NCBI GenBank assembly: GCA_963660485.1
Contig: CAVKYH010000009.1
Coordinates: 1 to 64,000 of the forward strand
Direction: 5' to 3'
Length of the DNA stretch: 64,000 nt
Source: UBA6398 sp963660485
GTDB taxonomy: Bacteria; Bacteroidota; Bacteroidia; Bacteroidales; Bacteroidaceae
Position numbers and translations under genes: made by a program
Notes under the pieces: model-generated
What the model saw: the letters and a program-made list of their open reading frames with translations, nothing else
What the model was told of the DNA's origin: nothing
The model's database searches: none
Shown: positions 18,833-27,254 of the stretch, piece by piece
Layout: each line of letters starts with the position of its first letter
Numbering within the stretch: position 1 is the stretch's first letter

Positions 18833-20154
18833 CTATCAAATTCTATCTCCTTGGAATGAGAACCGTTTACAATTCCGCCATCACGGGAATACACACACTC
18901 GCCATTGGAATACGTGCGTTCCACATACCACGAATATTTTCTGCCGGCAAATGGAGTCCAACCACATTTGCTTAAAACTTCGGCATTGTCCAATTCATAC
19001 TCTTCTCCACGCCTTGCAATCACAAAATCAGCGTAGTATCCTTCACGCAAATATCCTCTTTCTTTCACGTCAAAGCGTTTTGCCGGATTATGAGCCATTA
19101 ATTTTGCGATTTGCTCAATAGTAACTACACCTTGGTCGTATAACGCAAGCATATTAACCAGTGAAAACTGTACGGAAGGCATACCTGAGACTGCTTCGAA
19201 AGCACCGCCTTGCTTGCGCGACAGCACATGCGGCGCATGATCTGTGGCCACAGAAAAAACATTTCCGTTGCTAAGGGATTTTCTCAAAGCTTCACGATCA
19301 GAAGATGCTTTAATTGCAGGATTACATTTAATCAAAGCACCAAGATGTTTGTAATCTTCATCACAGAATACGAGATGCGGCACACATACTTCGGCAGTAA
19401 TATTCTCGTATTGGGAATCAAACAAAGACAATTCCTTTTCGGTAGTAATATGGGCCACATGCAACTGAGCATTTTCTTCCTTGGCCAACTTTACCGCAAG
19501 GCTGCTCGATTTATAGCAAGCCTCCGTATCGCGAATAAAAGCATGCCATTCCACTCCGGCCTTTTCGCCATAACGTTTGCGTATTTCATCGGAATTCCTA
19601 TTGATTATATCCATATCTTCGCAATGGGTAACAATAGGAATTGGGCTGACGGCAAAGATTTCTCTAAGGGAATCTGTACCATCTACGAGCATATTTCCCG
19701 TAGAAGAGCCCATAAAGACTTTTACTCCGCAAACATTTCTTGGGTCGAGCGATTTTATCTCGTCTATATTGGTCGCGGTTGCTCCAAGATAAAAGCTATA
19801 GTTTACAAGACTGTCTTTCTTTGCTATTTCGCGCTTTGCCTGTATTGCCGAAAGAGTTGTCGTGGCAGGGATATTGTTCGGCATATCAAAATAACTTGTT
19901 ACGCCTCCTGCCGCGGCGGCTCTGCTTTCGCTGTAAATGGTTGCAGCATCAGTCATGCCTGGTTCGCGAAAATGCACATGGGTATCTATTATTCCCGGGA
20001 GCAATACTGCGCCTTGGGCATCAAAGATTTCTTCGGCCTTAACGCTTTTGGCGGAGGTTTCTATCGCTGCTATTTTGTCATTCTCAACCACAACATCTCC
20101 ACAAAGGATTTCTCCCTCGTTTACAATCCGTGCGTTTTTGACAATCTTAATCAC
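18829..20154 (-). CDS. pyrC: Dihydroorotase
   Basis: 441 residues from a GTG start. It closes the dihydroorotate ring in pyrimidine synthesis. Metal ligands are visible: DTHVHFREPG (His59 and His61), the carboxylated-lysine segment GVKVFMGSS, VTHCED, HVAHI, and DHAPH. Length and pattern fit the larger type I class. An ATG frame extends to 20238, but it lies inside the glycosyltransferase gene. The GTG at 20154, one base after that gene's TAA, gives the usual N terminus (IKIVKNARIVNEGE). The four-base ATGA overlap with the next gene indicates coupling. Confidence 0.92.
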   Translation of the reverse strand: MIKIVKNARIVNEGEILCGDVVVENDKIAAIETSAKSVKAEEIFDAQGAVLLPGIIDTHVHFREPGMTDAATIYSESRAAAAGGVTSYFDMPNNIPATTTLSAIQAKREIAKKDSLVNYSFYLGATATNIDEIKSLDPRNVCGVKVFMGSSTGNMLVDGTDSLREIFAVSPIPIVTHCEDMDIINRNSDEIRKRYGEKAGVEWHAFIRDTEACYKSSSLAVKLAKEENAQLHVAHITTEKELSLFDSQYENITAEVCVPHLVFCDEDYKHLGALIKCNPAIKASSDREALRKSLSNGNVFSVATDHAPHVLSRKQGGAFEAVSGMPSVQFSLVNMLALYDQGVVTIEQIAKLMAHNPAKRFDVKERGYLREGYYADFVIARRGEEYELDNAEVLSKCGWTPFAGRKYSWYVERTYSNGECVYSRDGGIVNGSHSKEIEFDR

Positions 20155-20155
20155 G

Positions 20156-20914
20156 TTATGCCTCTGACTTTTGTTTTTTGAATTTCCCACGTATGCTGTC
20201 AAGACGTAGACGCAATACGCCAAACACTGCTTCGCCAAAGATCGAACTGTTCATCTTGCTCGTGCCCAAACGTCTGTTCACGAATACAACTGGAACTTCT
20301 TCGATTTTAAAGCCAAGCTTATAAGCTGTAAACTTCATCTCTATCTGGAAAGCATATCCCTTGAAACGGATATCGTCAAGGTTTATCGTTTCCAACACAC
20401 GGCGCGACCAACAAACGAAGCCGGCTGTTGTATCGTGGATATTTACTCTTGTTATCGCCCTAACGTATTTCGAAGCGAAATAGCTCATCAATACGCGGTC
20501 CATAGGCCAATTCACGACATTCACGCCGCTCACATACCGCGAACCTACTGCAACATCAGCGCCTTTCTTTGAGCAGGCATCGTAAAGGCGAGGCAAATCA
20601 GACGGAGCATGGCTGAAATCCGCGTCCATCTCGAAAATATATTGATAATTGTGCTTCAAAGCCCATTTGAAGCCTGCTATATAAGCGGTACCGAGTCCGA
20701 GTTTGCCGCTTCGTTCCACGATGTCGAGTTTATTTGCAAACTCGTCGTTCATCAAATGCTTAACGATATCGGCAGTACCATCGGGCGAACCGTCATCTAT
20801 TACCAGGATATCGAAATTGTAGCCGGGCAAGGTGAACACAGCACGGATAATGGCTTCGATGTTCTCTTTCTCGTTGTATGTAGGAATAATTACAAGGCTG
20901 TCGCAAGAGTCCAT
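20156..20914 (-). CDS. Family 2 glycosyltransferase, polyprenol-phosphate mannosyltransferase type
   Basis: 252 residues of a single GT-A domain with no C-terminal membrane part: IIPTYNEKENI at the N terminus, VIDDGSPDGT nucleotide-binding segment, FEMDADFSH with the DxD, and GSRYVSGVNVVNWP. This resembles dolichol/polyprenol-phosphate mannose synthases, which load a lipid carrier with a sugar from a nucleotide sugar. The exact sugar is unknown. First gene of a six-gene operon running to mgtC; the dihydroorotase GTG follows after one base. Confidence 0.87.
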   Translation of the reverse strand: MDSCDSLVIIPTYNEKENIEAIIRAVFTLPGYNFDILVIDDGSPDGTADIVKHLMNDEFANKLDIVERSGKLGLGTAYIAGFKWALKHNYQYIFEMDADFSHAPSDLPRLYDACSKKGADVAVGSRYVSGVNVVNWPMDRVLMSYFASKYVRAITRVNIHDTTAGFVCWSRRVLETINLDDIRFKGYAFQIEMKFTAYKLGFKIEEVPVVFVNRRLGTSKMNSSIFGEAVFGVLRLRLDSIRGKFKKQKSEA

Positions 20915-20971
20915 TTCTTGATTTGTTTTGGCGTTAATCTATATTGTCGGCTTAAGACTGCCGAACACATA

Positions 20972-20980
20972 GCAAAAATA
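20972..20980 (-). promoter_or_regulatory. Predicted -7 box for the glycosyltransferase-pyrC operon
   Basis: Reads TATTTTTGC on the minus strand, 57 bases upstream of the glycosyltransferase ATG. A TTG at 21001-20999 gives an 18-base gap, slightly short of the consensus. Confidence 0.58.
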
Positions 20981-21152
20981 ATAATAATTGTCCAAAGCCA
21001 ACAGAGTTTCCCACGTTTTTATACACACATGTCTTTATTAACTTCGCCGACCCACCTTATTATATAGGCAACAATGCCGTCCGGAAATCGTTTTGAAACC
21101 TTGAAAAATGCCAAGAGGTCCGATGTGTTTTCCCGAAACACCTGATGTGTTT

Positions 21153-21242
21153 GTCTTACTTCGTACGAAGTAAACACGTTGAACGTACGTAGTAAACACG
21201 TTGAACGTTCGAAGTAAGCACGTTGAACGTTCGAAGTAAGAC
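21153..21242. repeat. Palindrome-bounded 22-bp tandem array, copy A
   Basis: Outer inverted arms GTCTTACTTCG (21153-21163) and CGAAGTAAGAC (21232-21242) enclose three 22-bp units (21164-21185, 21186-21207, 21208-21229) of the form WWCGWAGTAARCACGTTGAACG. Each unit repeats part of the arm sequence. The dinucleotide between units varies but keeps the junction palindromic. The same architecture, in opposite orientation and with two units, occurs at 28082-28149; about 29 bases beyond one arm are also partly conserved between the two sites. Confidence 0.9.
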
Positions 21243-21347
21243 AAATTTGAACGGACGAAAAAGAAAACTGAACGCACGAAAAAGAAAACTGAACGGACGA
21301 AAAAGAAATATGGACGCACGAAAAAGAAATATGGACGGACGATTGAG
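21243..21347. repeat. Five 21-bp A-rich tandem repeats
   Basis: Five exactly phased units: 21243-21263, 21264-21284, 21285-21305, 21306-21326 and 21327-21347. The core is GRACGSACGAAAAAG. The variable base alternates GGACG, GCACG, GGACG, GCACG, GGACG, suggesting growth by duplication of a 42-bp pair. The array starts at the base after the 22-bp array ends. On the minus strand it reads as heptapeptides (SSVHISF type), but nothing else suggests coding. Confidence 0.9.
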
Positions 21348-21514
21348 AAATATTATAGGGGCATTTCATATAAATACCGCGTCCATTTTAAAATCAAGTG
21401 GCGACAGTTTTTGCTGTGCAGCGAGTCATTGGTCGGGCCAAAGAGAGCTATTATACAATAACCGGCATTTTACAGCGTTATCCTTATGTCGATCACTCTT
21501 TAATATTAGACCCA

Positions 21515-22996
21515 ATGTTTTTTTCCAGCACATATATCCGAAGCAGAGCCTTTTGGTTGTTTGGCATAATGTTTTACTTTTTGATTTCCGGCATTCTCGT
21601 ATCATGCAACGAGGACGACGTTTTCACTAAATCAACAAGCGCACTGCTCACAATGCCTGCCGACACGCTCAAACTCGACACTGCAATCAGCGGAATAGCT
21701 ACGAGCACCTACTCGTTTGTGATACGCAACAAAAACAGCAAGGGAATCAAAATCACAAACGCAAGTCTTGAAAACGGAAGCACAAGCGGCTTTCAGGTAA
21801 ACGTAAACGGAACAAACATAAACGATCCCTACAATTATTCCATCGATGTAAGAGGCCACGACAGCATCACGGTTTATGTAAAGCTGCGTGCCAATCAGCA
21901 GAACAGCGACGAAGTGCAGACCGTCTCCGACAAAATATCATTCATGCTTGAAAGCGGAACAGTGCAAACCGTTACACTCTTGGGATATTCGCAAGATGTT
22001 ATGACTTTGAACAACACAACATTCAACAGCGATACCACATTGCAGAACAAACGCCCCATACATATTATCGGAAACCTGAGAGTGGCAAAAGGAAACACGC
22101 TGACGATTGCACCGGGAACGAAGCTGCTTTTCTCGCCTACCTCCGAATTGATTGTAGAAGGCACGCTGAAAGCACAAGGCACGTCCGACTCGGCAATCAT
22201 ATTCCGCGGCGACCGACTCGACCACATGTTCGTAAACCAACCATACGACAGAATCCCGGGACAATGGAAAGGAATGACCTTTACATCTACAAGTTTTGAA
22301 AACACCTTGGACTTCTGCGACATACATAGCGGCACATACGGAATAAGATGCGACTCTTCGGAAACGGGAACCGACAAGCTGAAGATAGAAAACTCCATAG
22401 TTCACAACATGAAGGGCGATTGCCTTACGTTTGTCAATTCAAAAGTGTTTGTAGGCAATTCCCAAATCACCAACGCCCTTGGAAATTGCATCACGATACA
22501 CGGCGGCGACAACCAGTTCGTGCATTGCACCATCGGCAACTTTTATCCGTTTGAAGGCAACCGCGGAAAAGCTCTCTATCTCTACAATTCGTTAAACGGA
22601 AGACAACTGCCGCTCAAAAAAGCATTGTTTGAAAACTGCATTGTCTCGGGCTGGAGCGACGACGAACTGTTTGCAGCGTTTCTTGACGACAACACGGAGA
22701 AAAACTATCTGTTCCGTTCTTGCCTGCTCACCACTCCGCAGGTTGACGATGCGACAGAATATCCCAACTGTATCTTCGAAAACACAAAAGATACGTTGTG
22801 GGGCAGCAAGAACTTCAAGAAATTCGACTACGACAACCTTGTTTTTGATTTCAGACTTGACACTCTGTCGAAAGCACGAAACCAAGGCGACATCACTATC
22901 ACCGAAAAATATTATCCGTGCGACCGAAACGGGCGCAACAGGCTTGAACGCGACGGCAAATCGGATATCGGGTGCTACGAATTCGAAGAAAAATAA
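21515..22996 (+). CDS. Lipoprotein with predicted parallel beta-helix
   Basis: 493 residues from the MFFSSTYIRS start; a start 18 codons later (21569) is also possible. A hydrophobic leader ends in a lipobox (GILVSC then NEDD), so the mature protein is probably lipid-anchored. The middle and C-terminal parts repeat short beta segments with NCI, NSIVHN and CDIHSGTYGIRC patterns, typical of right-handed parallel beta-helix (pectate-lyase-like) proteins. It ends in SDIGCYEFEEK, as many such Bacteroidales proteins do. No catalytic residues could be assigned. It stands alone between a repeat region and a strong terminator. Confidence 0.8.
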   Translation: MFFSSTYIRSRAFWLFGIMFYFLISGILVSCNEDDVFTKSTSALLTMPADTLKLDTAISGIATSTYSFVIRNKNSKGIKITNASLENGSTSGFQVNVNGTNINDPYNYSIDVRGHDSITVYVKLRANQQNSDEVQTVSDKISFMLESGTVQTVTLLGYSQDVMTLNNTTFNSDTTLQNKRPIHIIGNLRVAKGNTLTIAPGTKLLFSPTSELIVEGTLKAQGTSDSAIIFRGDRLDHMFVNQPYDRIPGQWKGMTFTSTSFENTLDFCDIHSGTYGIRCDSSETGTDKLKIENSIVHNMKGDCLTFVNSKVFVGNSQITNALGNCITIHGGDNQFVHCTIGNFYPFEGNRGKALYLYNSLNGRQLPLKKALFENCIVSGWSDDELFAAFLDDNTEKNYLFRSCLLTTPQVDDATEYPNCIFENTKDTLWGSKNFKKFDYDNLVFDFRLDTLSKARNQGDITITEKYYPCDRNGRNRLERDGKSDIGCYEFEEK

Positions 22997-23015
22997 ACTC
23001 CAACGGCTTTAATCA

Positions 23016-23055
23016 AAAGCGGCTGCAACGATTGTTGCAGCCGCTTTGGTTTTTG
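23016..23055. terminator. Bidirectional intrinsic terminator
   Basis: A 14-bp perfect stem, AAAGCGGCTGCAAC (23016-23029) with GTTGCAGCCGCTTT (23034-23047), a 4-base loop and a following T-rich run. It separates the converging beta-helix and DUF4468 genes. Confidence 0.88.
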
Positions 23056-23069
23056 TATCTCCGCAAGGC

Positions 23070-23699
23070 TTATTCCTCTACTTCTTGATAGATAACTTTT
23101 TTCACAAGTTTCTTGACTTTTCCGCCTGCTGCGCTATAGGCTTTCTGAAACAGTTCGTCTTTGCGGTCAATTGTGAACGTGCGGAATTTGCCGCTGTATT
23201 TCGACAGTTTAGTTCCGTTTTTCACGATAGCATTGTCGTCTGTAATCCACCCTTCGGCAGAATATGTCTGTCCGCCGTCGCGCTCTTCATCGGCAAGATA
23301 GCGCAAGTTTCTCAGAGTAGCCGTATATCCGCCGTCTTTAATCTGGAAAAGCAACTGATAATAGAATCTCGTGCGGTTGGTAACCCATGACGTGCGTTTG
23401 AAATACATCCATTCTTCCATGTTCACGGCTATCAGCCCGTTTGCCTCGTCGTTTGTGCTCACCCGGCACTGCGGCAGCGAATTTTCTTCCTGCGGCAAAC
23501 TTTGCGAGAAGGCAAGCAGGGCTTTGTAAATCTCGGCTTTTGATTTCCCTTCGAGTTTAAAATCGTCAGAAAACTCCACCTTGCCGTCCTTCACAGGCAC
23601 AGCGCCTGCCGCATACTTGGTTTCAATGTTTTTTTTCTGGGCAAAGCCTGCTACGGAAACCGTCATAAACAATGCCGCCAACAATAATATTTTTTTCAT
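23070..23699 (-). CDS. DUF4468 domain secreted protein
   Basis: 209 residues: signal peptide ending near GFAQ (residue 21), then a DUF4468-type domain (about 35-140) of predicted TBP-like fold with the VEFSDDF opening and YYQLLFQIKDGGYTATLRN strand pattern. The C terminus is lysine-rich. The family is common in Bacteroidetes and has no known function. A TAnnTTTG box is found about 45 bases upstream. Confidence 0.8.
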   Translation of the reverse strand: MKKILLLAALFMTVSVAGFAQKKNIETKYAAGAVPVKDGKVEFSDDFKLEGKSKAEIYKALLAFSQSLPQEENSLPQCRVSTNDEANGLIAVNMEEWMYFKRTSWVTNRTRFYYQLLFQIKDGGYTATLRNLRYLADEERDGGQTYSAEGWITDDNAIVKNGTKLSKYSGKFRTFTIDRKDELFQKAYSAAGGKVKKLVKKVIYQEVEE

Positions 23700-23743
23700 A
23701 CTCTATAAATTATCTTGTTAATATCCCCAAATCCAAACTTTAA

Positions 23744-23751
23744 CAAAGCTA
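23744..23751 (-). promoter_or_regulatory. Predicted -7 box for the DUF4468 gene
   Basis: Reads TAGCTTTG on the minus strand, 44 bases upstream of the ATG. It overlaps the stop codon of the small gene at 23749-23910, so the two genes can be transcribed apart although they are in tandem. Confidence 0.5.
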
Positions 23752-23910
23752 CTTCATCTTGTTCTCTCTCTTGCGTTTACGCTCGGCGCAATGAGGACAA
23801 CTGTCGCAGTTTGTGCAATTGTCATTGCGGCGCACACGGCGGACAATCCACCTTATAGTTGCCACAACAACCGCCACTATTATAGCTCCTGCAATTATAT
23901 CCTGCCACAT
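23749..23910 (-). CDS. FeoB-associated Cys-rich membrane protein
   Basis: A 53-residue protein: one N-terminal transmembrane helix (DIIAGAIIVAVVVATIRWIV, residues 4-23), a basic patch RRVRR, then a cysteine cluster CTNCDSCPHC (residues 32-41) and a Lys/Arg tail. This is the layout of the small FeoB-associated family found beside ferrous-iron transporters. No feoA or feoB is in the window, so the link to iron is by family only. Its -7 box lies 29 bases upstream. Confidence 0.8.
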   Translation of the reverse strand: MWQDIIAGAIIVAVVVATIRWIVRRVRRNDNCTNCDSCPHCAERKRKRENKMK

Positions 23911-23938
23911 ATGAAGCCTCTTTTTATTTTTTTACAAC

Positions 23939-23947
23939 GCAAATATA
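23939..23947 (-). promoter_or_regulatory. Predicted -7 box for the FeoB-associated gene
   Basis: Reads TATATTTGC on the minus strand, 29 bases upstream of the ATG at 23910. It is a full match to TAnnTTTG. Confidence 0.6.
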
Positions 23948-24150
23948 ACGCTTATTTAAGACAGCAAGAACAAGATGCCCCGTATTTTTCATTCCCCGCC
24001 CCATTCTTTTAACGCTATTGCGCAAAAGGGCCTTGCCACAAGTTTTTCATGGCAATCGCATAGGAATTTCCACAAACTGCGACAAACAAAGAGCCCCCAG
24101 TTTACGACCTTATTTTCCCCTTTGTTTAAGCCATTTTTCCGACAAGGGAT

Positions 24151-24227
24151 TTCGTAAAAACTCCGACGCATCTAATTTAAATTACATGGCCCGGAATTTA
24201 AATTAGGTCTGACCTCGTAAAAACGAC
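24151..24227. repeat. Word-repeat element 3 (21-bp pitch family)
   Basis: Opens with TTCGTAAAAACTCC, then words CCGACGCATCT, ACATGGCCCGG and GGTCTGACCTCG with two AATTTAAATT spacers, and closes with TCGTAAAAACGA. Three different words are used and none is paired with its reverse complement, so this copy cannot form the long hairpin of elements 1 and 2. It sits in a divergent gap. Confidence 0.9.
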
Positions 24228-24467
24228 AAAAAGCATGCAAAAATCAAAGCCCAATACCGGTCTGTTTCCAAGGCGTGCAAACCATGTTTTCAACATGTTT
24301 TTTTGTGAAGTGGAGCATTCAATTATGACAATATCCATCGATTTTTATTCCATAGCCGCAAACGAATGGATAGATAACGGAAGAAGTTTTGTAATTTCGC
24401 GACAAATTAGAGGGCGTATGCCACAAAAAGCCAAGGCACAGGCTCGCAATGCAAAAAATTCAAGAAC

Positions 24468-25616
24468 ATGGACAGAAGATCTTTCATCAAAACAGCAGGA
24501 ATCGGTTTGGCAGCCGCCGCATCTCCGGTTTCAATCACGGCAGGAACGCCTATCGCCATTCCCGAAATACTCCGCAAGACAAAGACAACGAATGGTTTGA
24601 AGTTATCATTCTTTCCCTACGAGCTAAAACTCCGCCATGCATTCAATTTGGCAAAGTTCAGCCGCACCACAACGCCCGACGTTCAGGTAACACTCGAATA
24701 CGACGGCATCACAGGCTATGGCGAAGCATCGATGCCGCCCTACCTCGGCGAAAGCGTGGAAAGCGTTACGAAATTTCTTGGCAGCCTCGATTTGACACAG
24801 TTCAAAGATCCGTTCAGAATCGACGAAATCCTTGACTATATCGACCACGTGGCACCCAAAAACAGTGCAGCAAAAGCTTCGGTTGACATTGCGCTCCACG
24901 ACCTGCTCGGAAAAATCATGGGGCAGCCTTGGTATAAAATCTGGGGCCTCTCTCCCGAAAAAGCGCCCAACACCTCGTTCACAATAGGCATAGACAAAGC
25001 CGACGTGGTGAGACAAAAGGTGAAAGAAGCCTCACCCTACAAGGTTATCAAGGTAAAGATGGGACTCGACAACGACCAGGAAACCGTGGAAATCATTCGC
25101 TCCATGACCGATGTGCCTATCTGCGTAGATGTAAACCAAGGCTGGAACGACCGCGAGCACGCCCTGAGAATGATTGACTGGCTTGCCGAAAGAAACTGTC
25201 TGTTTGTGGAACAACCCATGCCCAAGGAAAATTTTGAAGATATCGCCTGGCTGAAAAGCAGAAGCTCGCTGCCGATAATTGCAGACGAAGCATTTCAACG
25301 CATAAACGACATTCCAAAACTTGCAGAGGCTTACGACGGAATAAACATCAAACTGATGAAAAGCACCGGGCTACACGAAGCATACAAAATGGTTAACCTC
25401 GGGCGCGCACTCGGAATGAAAATAATGGTAGGCTGCATGACAGAAACTTCGTGCGCCGTGAGTGCCGCTGCACAGATTGCCCCGCTTGTAGACTACGCCG
25501 ACCTTGACGGCAACCTGCTTATCGGCAACGACAGATTCGACGGAATGAAAATAGTAGACGGCAAAGTTACACTCGTCGACAAGCCCGGCATCGGCGTTAC
25601 ACTACTTAAGAAATAA
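24468..25616 (+). CDS. Dipeptide epimerase (enolase superfamily) with Tat-like signal
   Basis: 382 residues. An N-terminal twin-arginine signal (DRRSFIKTAG, then a hydrophobic stretch) suggests export of the folded enzyme. The muconate-lactonizing/enolase fold follows with all expected residues: KVK (195-197), metal ligands D221, E248 and D273, K295 and K298 on the far side, and DLDG near 345-348. This fits L-Ala-D/L-Glu-type dipeptide epimerases, which act on peptidoglycan-derived dipeptides; specificity is inferred. The next gene, an amino-acid exporter type protein, starts 21 bases later and may share the transcript. Confidence 0.87.
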   Translation: MDRRSFIKTAGIGLAAAASPVSITAGTPIAIPEILRKTKTTNGLKLSFFPYELKLRHAFNLAKFSRTTTPDVQVTLEYDGITGYGEASMPPYLGESVESVTKFLGSLDLTQFKDPFRIDEILDYIDHVAPKNSAAKASVDIALHDLLGKIMGQPWYKIWGLSPEKAPNTSFTIGIDKADVVRQKVKEASPYKVIKVKMGLDNDQETVEIIRSMTDVPICVDVNQGWNDREHALRMIDWLAERNCLFVEQPMPKENFEDIAWLKSRSSLPIIADEAFQRINDIPKLAEAYDGINIKLMKSTGLHEAYKMVNLGRALGMKIMVGCMTETSCAVSAAAQIAPLVDYADLDGNLLIGNDRFDGMKIVDGKVTLVDKPGIGVTLLKK

Positions 25617-25637
25617 CGTAACAGAGCATAACCCTAT

Positions 25638-27071
25638 ATGATAGAGGACAAGCAAAACCTTAACGCATTAAACGCAGGCGAAACAAAGCCGATGACAAAC
25701 GCCGAGCTTAACCGTAAACTCGACATACTGCTAAAAACCGGCTGTCTGCTCATCGAAAGTCTCGCCGATACGAGCCGCACTTTAAGAAATATGAAGAGAG
25801 TGGCGGCTTTCCTCGGATTTCAAGAAGAAAATCTCCATATCTCGATAAACTACGACATTATTCTTGCAAATCTGAGCGACGAATATCATTCCTACACCAA
25901 ATTTCGCCGTTGCGACAGCCATAGCGTGAATCTTTGGGCCATAATGAAGGTGAGCAAACTCACATGGCAGTGCATCAAAGACGACTACTCACTCGACAGA
26001 TACGAAGAAGAACTTGAAAAGATACGCACCCACAAGCGCAATTACACTCCCTGGCAAGTGGCAATGGGCGGTGGATTTGCCTGCGGCGGCTTCTGCATTC
26101 AATTCGGCTGCGACTGGACTGCATTCTTCTATGCTTCGATAGCTGCGATATTGGGTTTCCGCCTGCGTATGTGGCTCGGCTCTAAAAAGATGAACTCTTA
26201 TATATGTATAGCAATGGCTGCGTTTGTCTCCACACTGCTTGCATGGGGATTTATGTTGCTTGCCACAAAGACGTCGATACCGCTGTTTCAAAGTGCAACC
26301 CCTTATCACCCGTTTATGGCGTGCGCATTATATATTGTACCGGGCGTGCCGTTGATAAACTTCGTTAGCGACATGCTTTCGGGCCATGTGAAAACCGGCA
26401 TAATACGCGCCACGATAACGCTGATGATGGTGCTTGCAATGGCATTCGGCATAGCCCTCGCGATAAAGGTTTGCGGCGTGGACAACTTCGTTAAAGACCT
26501 GTCGATGACGCCTCACCATAAATATTGGGAGTTTGTCATTGCGGCGGCAGTGTCGGCAATGGGATTTTCAATGATATTCAATTGTCCTCCGCGCCTGTTG
26601 TGGGCTGTGGCATTGGGCGGAATCATCGCCGTGTGTACGCGCAATTTCGTCAATCTCGGTCCAAGCACAAACAACATCGGGCTTGATCAAGGCGCTGTAA
26701 TAGGTTCGTTGGTAGGATCTGCCGTGATAAGTATAATATGTACGAAGATGATTCACGTAGTTCACGCTCCGCATCAATGCTTGTCAATTCCCAGTGTGAT
26801 ACCGATGATTCCCGGTGTGCTTATGTACCGCGCGCTTTTCGCATTCATCGACATGCACGGCATTGTAGGCGAGCTCACCGTGGCAATGACAAATTTGATA
26901 AACGCTTCGCTTATGATACTCTGCATTTCATTGGGCGTGGCAATTCCCAACATATTCTTCCGCAGCATGATCACGCCAAGTCGCGAAAGGAAAATGGTTG
27001 ACCTCGTGATAAAGCGCCGACTGAAACACGCCGCTACCTTTGAAAACATAAAGGAGACGGAGGAAAAATAA
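25638..27071 (+). CDS. ThrE-type threonine/serine exporter family protein
   Basis: 477 residues. The N-terminal part (about 25-165) is a soluble ThrE/DUF1212 segment, followed by about ten hydrophobic helices. It looks like a fusion of the YjjP and YjjB halves that are separate in E. coli. YjjPB exports succinate, and ThrE of Corynebacterium exports threonine and serine, so the cargo cannot be told from sequence. The ATG is 21 bases past the epimerase stop. Confidence 0.8.
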   Translation: MIEDKQNLNALNAGETKPMTNAELNRKLDILLKTGCLLIESLADTSRTLRNMKRVAAFLGFQEENLHISINYDIILANLSDEYHSYTKFRRCDSHSVNLWAIMKVSKLTWQCIKDDYSLDRYEEELEKIRTHKRNYTPWQVAMGGGFACGGFCIQFGCDWTAFFYASIAAILGFRLRMWLGSKKMNSYICIAMAAFVSTLLAWGFMLLATKTSIPLFQSATPYHPFMACALYIVPGVPLINFVSDMLSGHVKTGIIRATITLMMVLAMAFGIALAIKVCGVDNFVKDLSMTPHHKYWEFVIAAAVSAMGFSMIFNCPPRLLWAVALGGIIAVCTRNFVNLGPSTNNIGLDQGAVIGSLVGSAVISIICTKMIHVVHAPHQCLSIPSVIPMIPGVLMYRALFAFIDMHGIVGELTVAMTNLINASLMILCISLGVAIPNIFFRSMITPSRERKMVDLVIKRRLKHAATFENIKETEEK

Positions 27072-27096
27072 AAAATAACCGATAACACTCCAACGA

Positions 27097-27136
27097 AATC
27101 CCCGGCTGTTGAAAAGACTCGCCGGGGATTTTTTGT
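27097..27136 (+). terminator. Intrinsic terminator after the ThrE-type gene
   Basis: AATCCCCGGC (27097-27106) pairs with GCCGGGGATT (27121-27130) and is followed by TTTTT. It ends the epimerase-exporter unit. Confidence 0.85.
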
Positions 27137-27214
27137 ATTGTCAAAGCTAATGGCTGTATTGACCGGGCAAAACAGTCTATTGTCAAAGCAGGAGAATTCC
27201 TTGTCCTTGTATTT

Positions 27215-27254
27215 CTTATCTTTTACACAACTGCTCTTATCTTTTACACAACTG
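27215..27254. repeat. In-frame 21-bp duplication across a stop codon
   Basis: CTTATCTTTTACACAACTG occurs at 27215-27233 and 27236-27254, at a 21-base period. On the minus strand it encodes QLCKR-stop; the second copy, past the stop, reads EQLCKR-stop in the same frame. See the methyltransferase gene at 27237-28034. Confidence 0.85.

Larger units (their letters stand above)
20915..21514. other. Divergent intergenic region with two repeat arrays
   Basis: Between the leftward glycosyltransferase operon and the rightward beta-helix gene. It holds the operon promoter (20972-20980), a palindrome-bounded 22-bp array (21153-21242) and an abutting 21-bp A-rich array (21243-21347). From 21348 to 21514 no gene or clear promoter is seen; a GTG-started extension of the lipoprotein frame reaches 21398 but lacks a signal peptide at its end. 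Confidence 0.65.
23911..24467. other. Intergenic stretch between feo-type gene and epimerase
   Basis: Holds the leftward promoter at 23939-23947 and the word-repeat at 24151-24227. Upstream of the epimerase, TAATTTCG near 24391 is a one-mismatch -7 box. A rightward 121-codon frame (24235-24600) overlaps the epimerase in another frame and is not supported. Confidence 0.6.

Noticed and set aside
18829..20238. Longer dihydroorotase starting at the ATG at 20238
   Set aside because: The extra 28 residues come from the end of the glycosyltransferase gene and look unlike a dihydroorotase N terminus; the GTG at 20154 gives a standard start one base after the upstream stop.
21153..21242. CRISPR-like array
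   Set aside because: The 22-bp units are contiguous without unique spacers, and no cas genes are present.
21019..21369. Leftward 116-codon frame with heptapeptide repeats (SSVHISF, SCVHISF, SSVQFSF)
   Set aside because: The peptide repeats are a by-product of the 21-bp tandem array and the 22-bp palindromic units. There is no family, no ribosome-binding context, and the frame crosses two non-coding repeats.
24235..24600. Rightward 121-codon frame before and within the epimerase gene
   Set aside because: It overlaps the epimerase in a different frame, starts in a word-repeat region and has no recognisable pattern.
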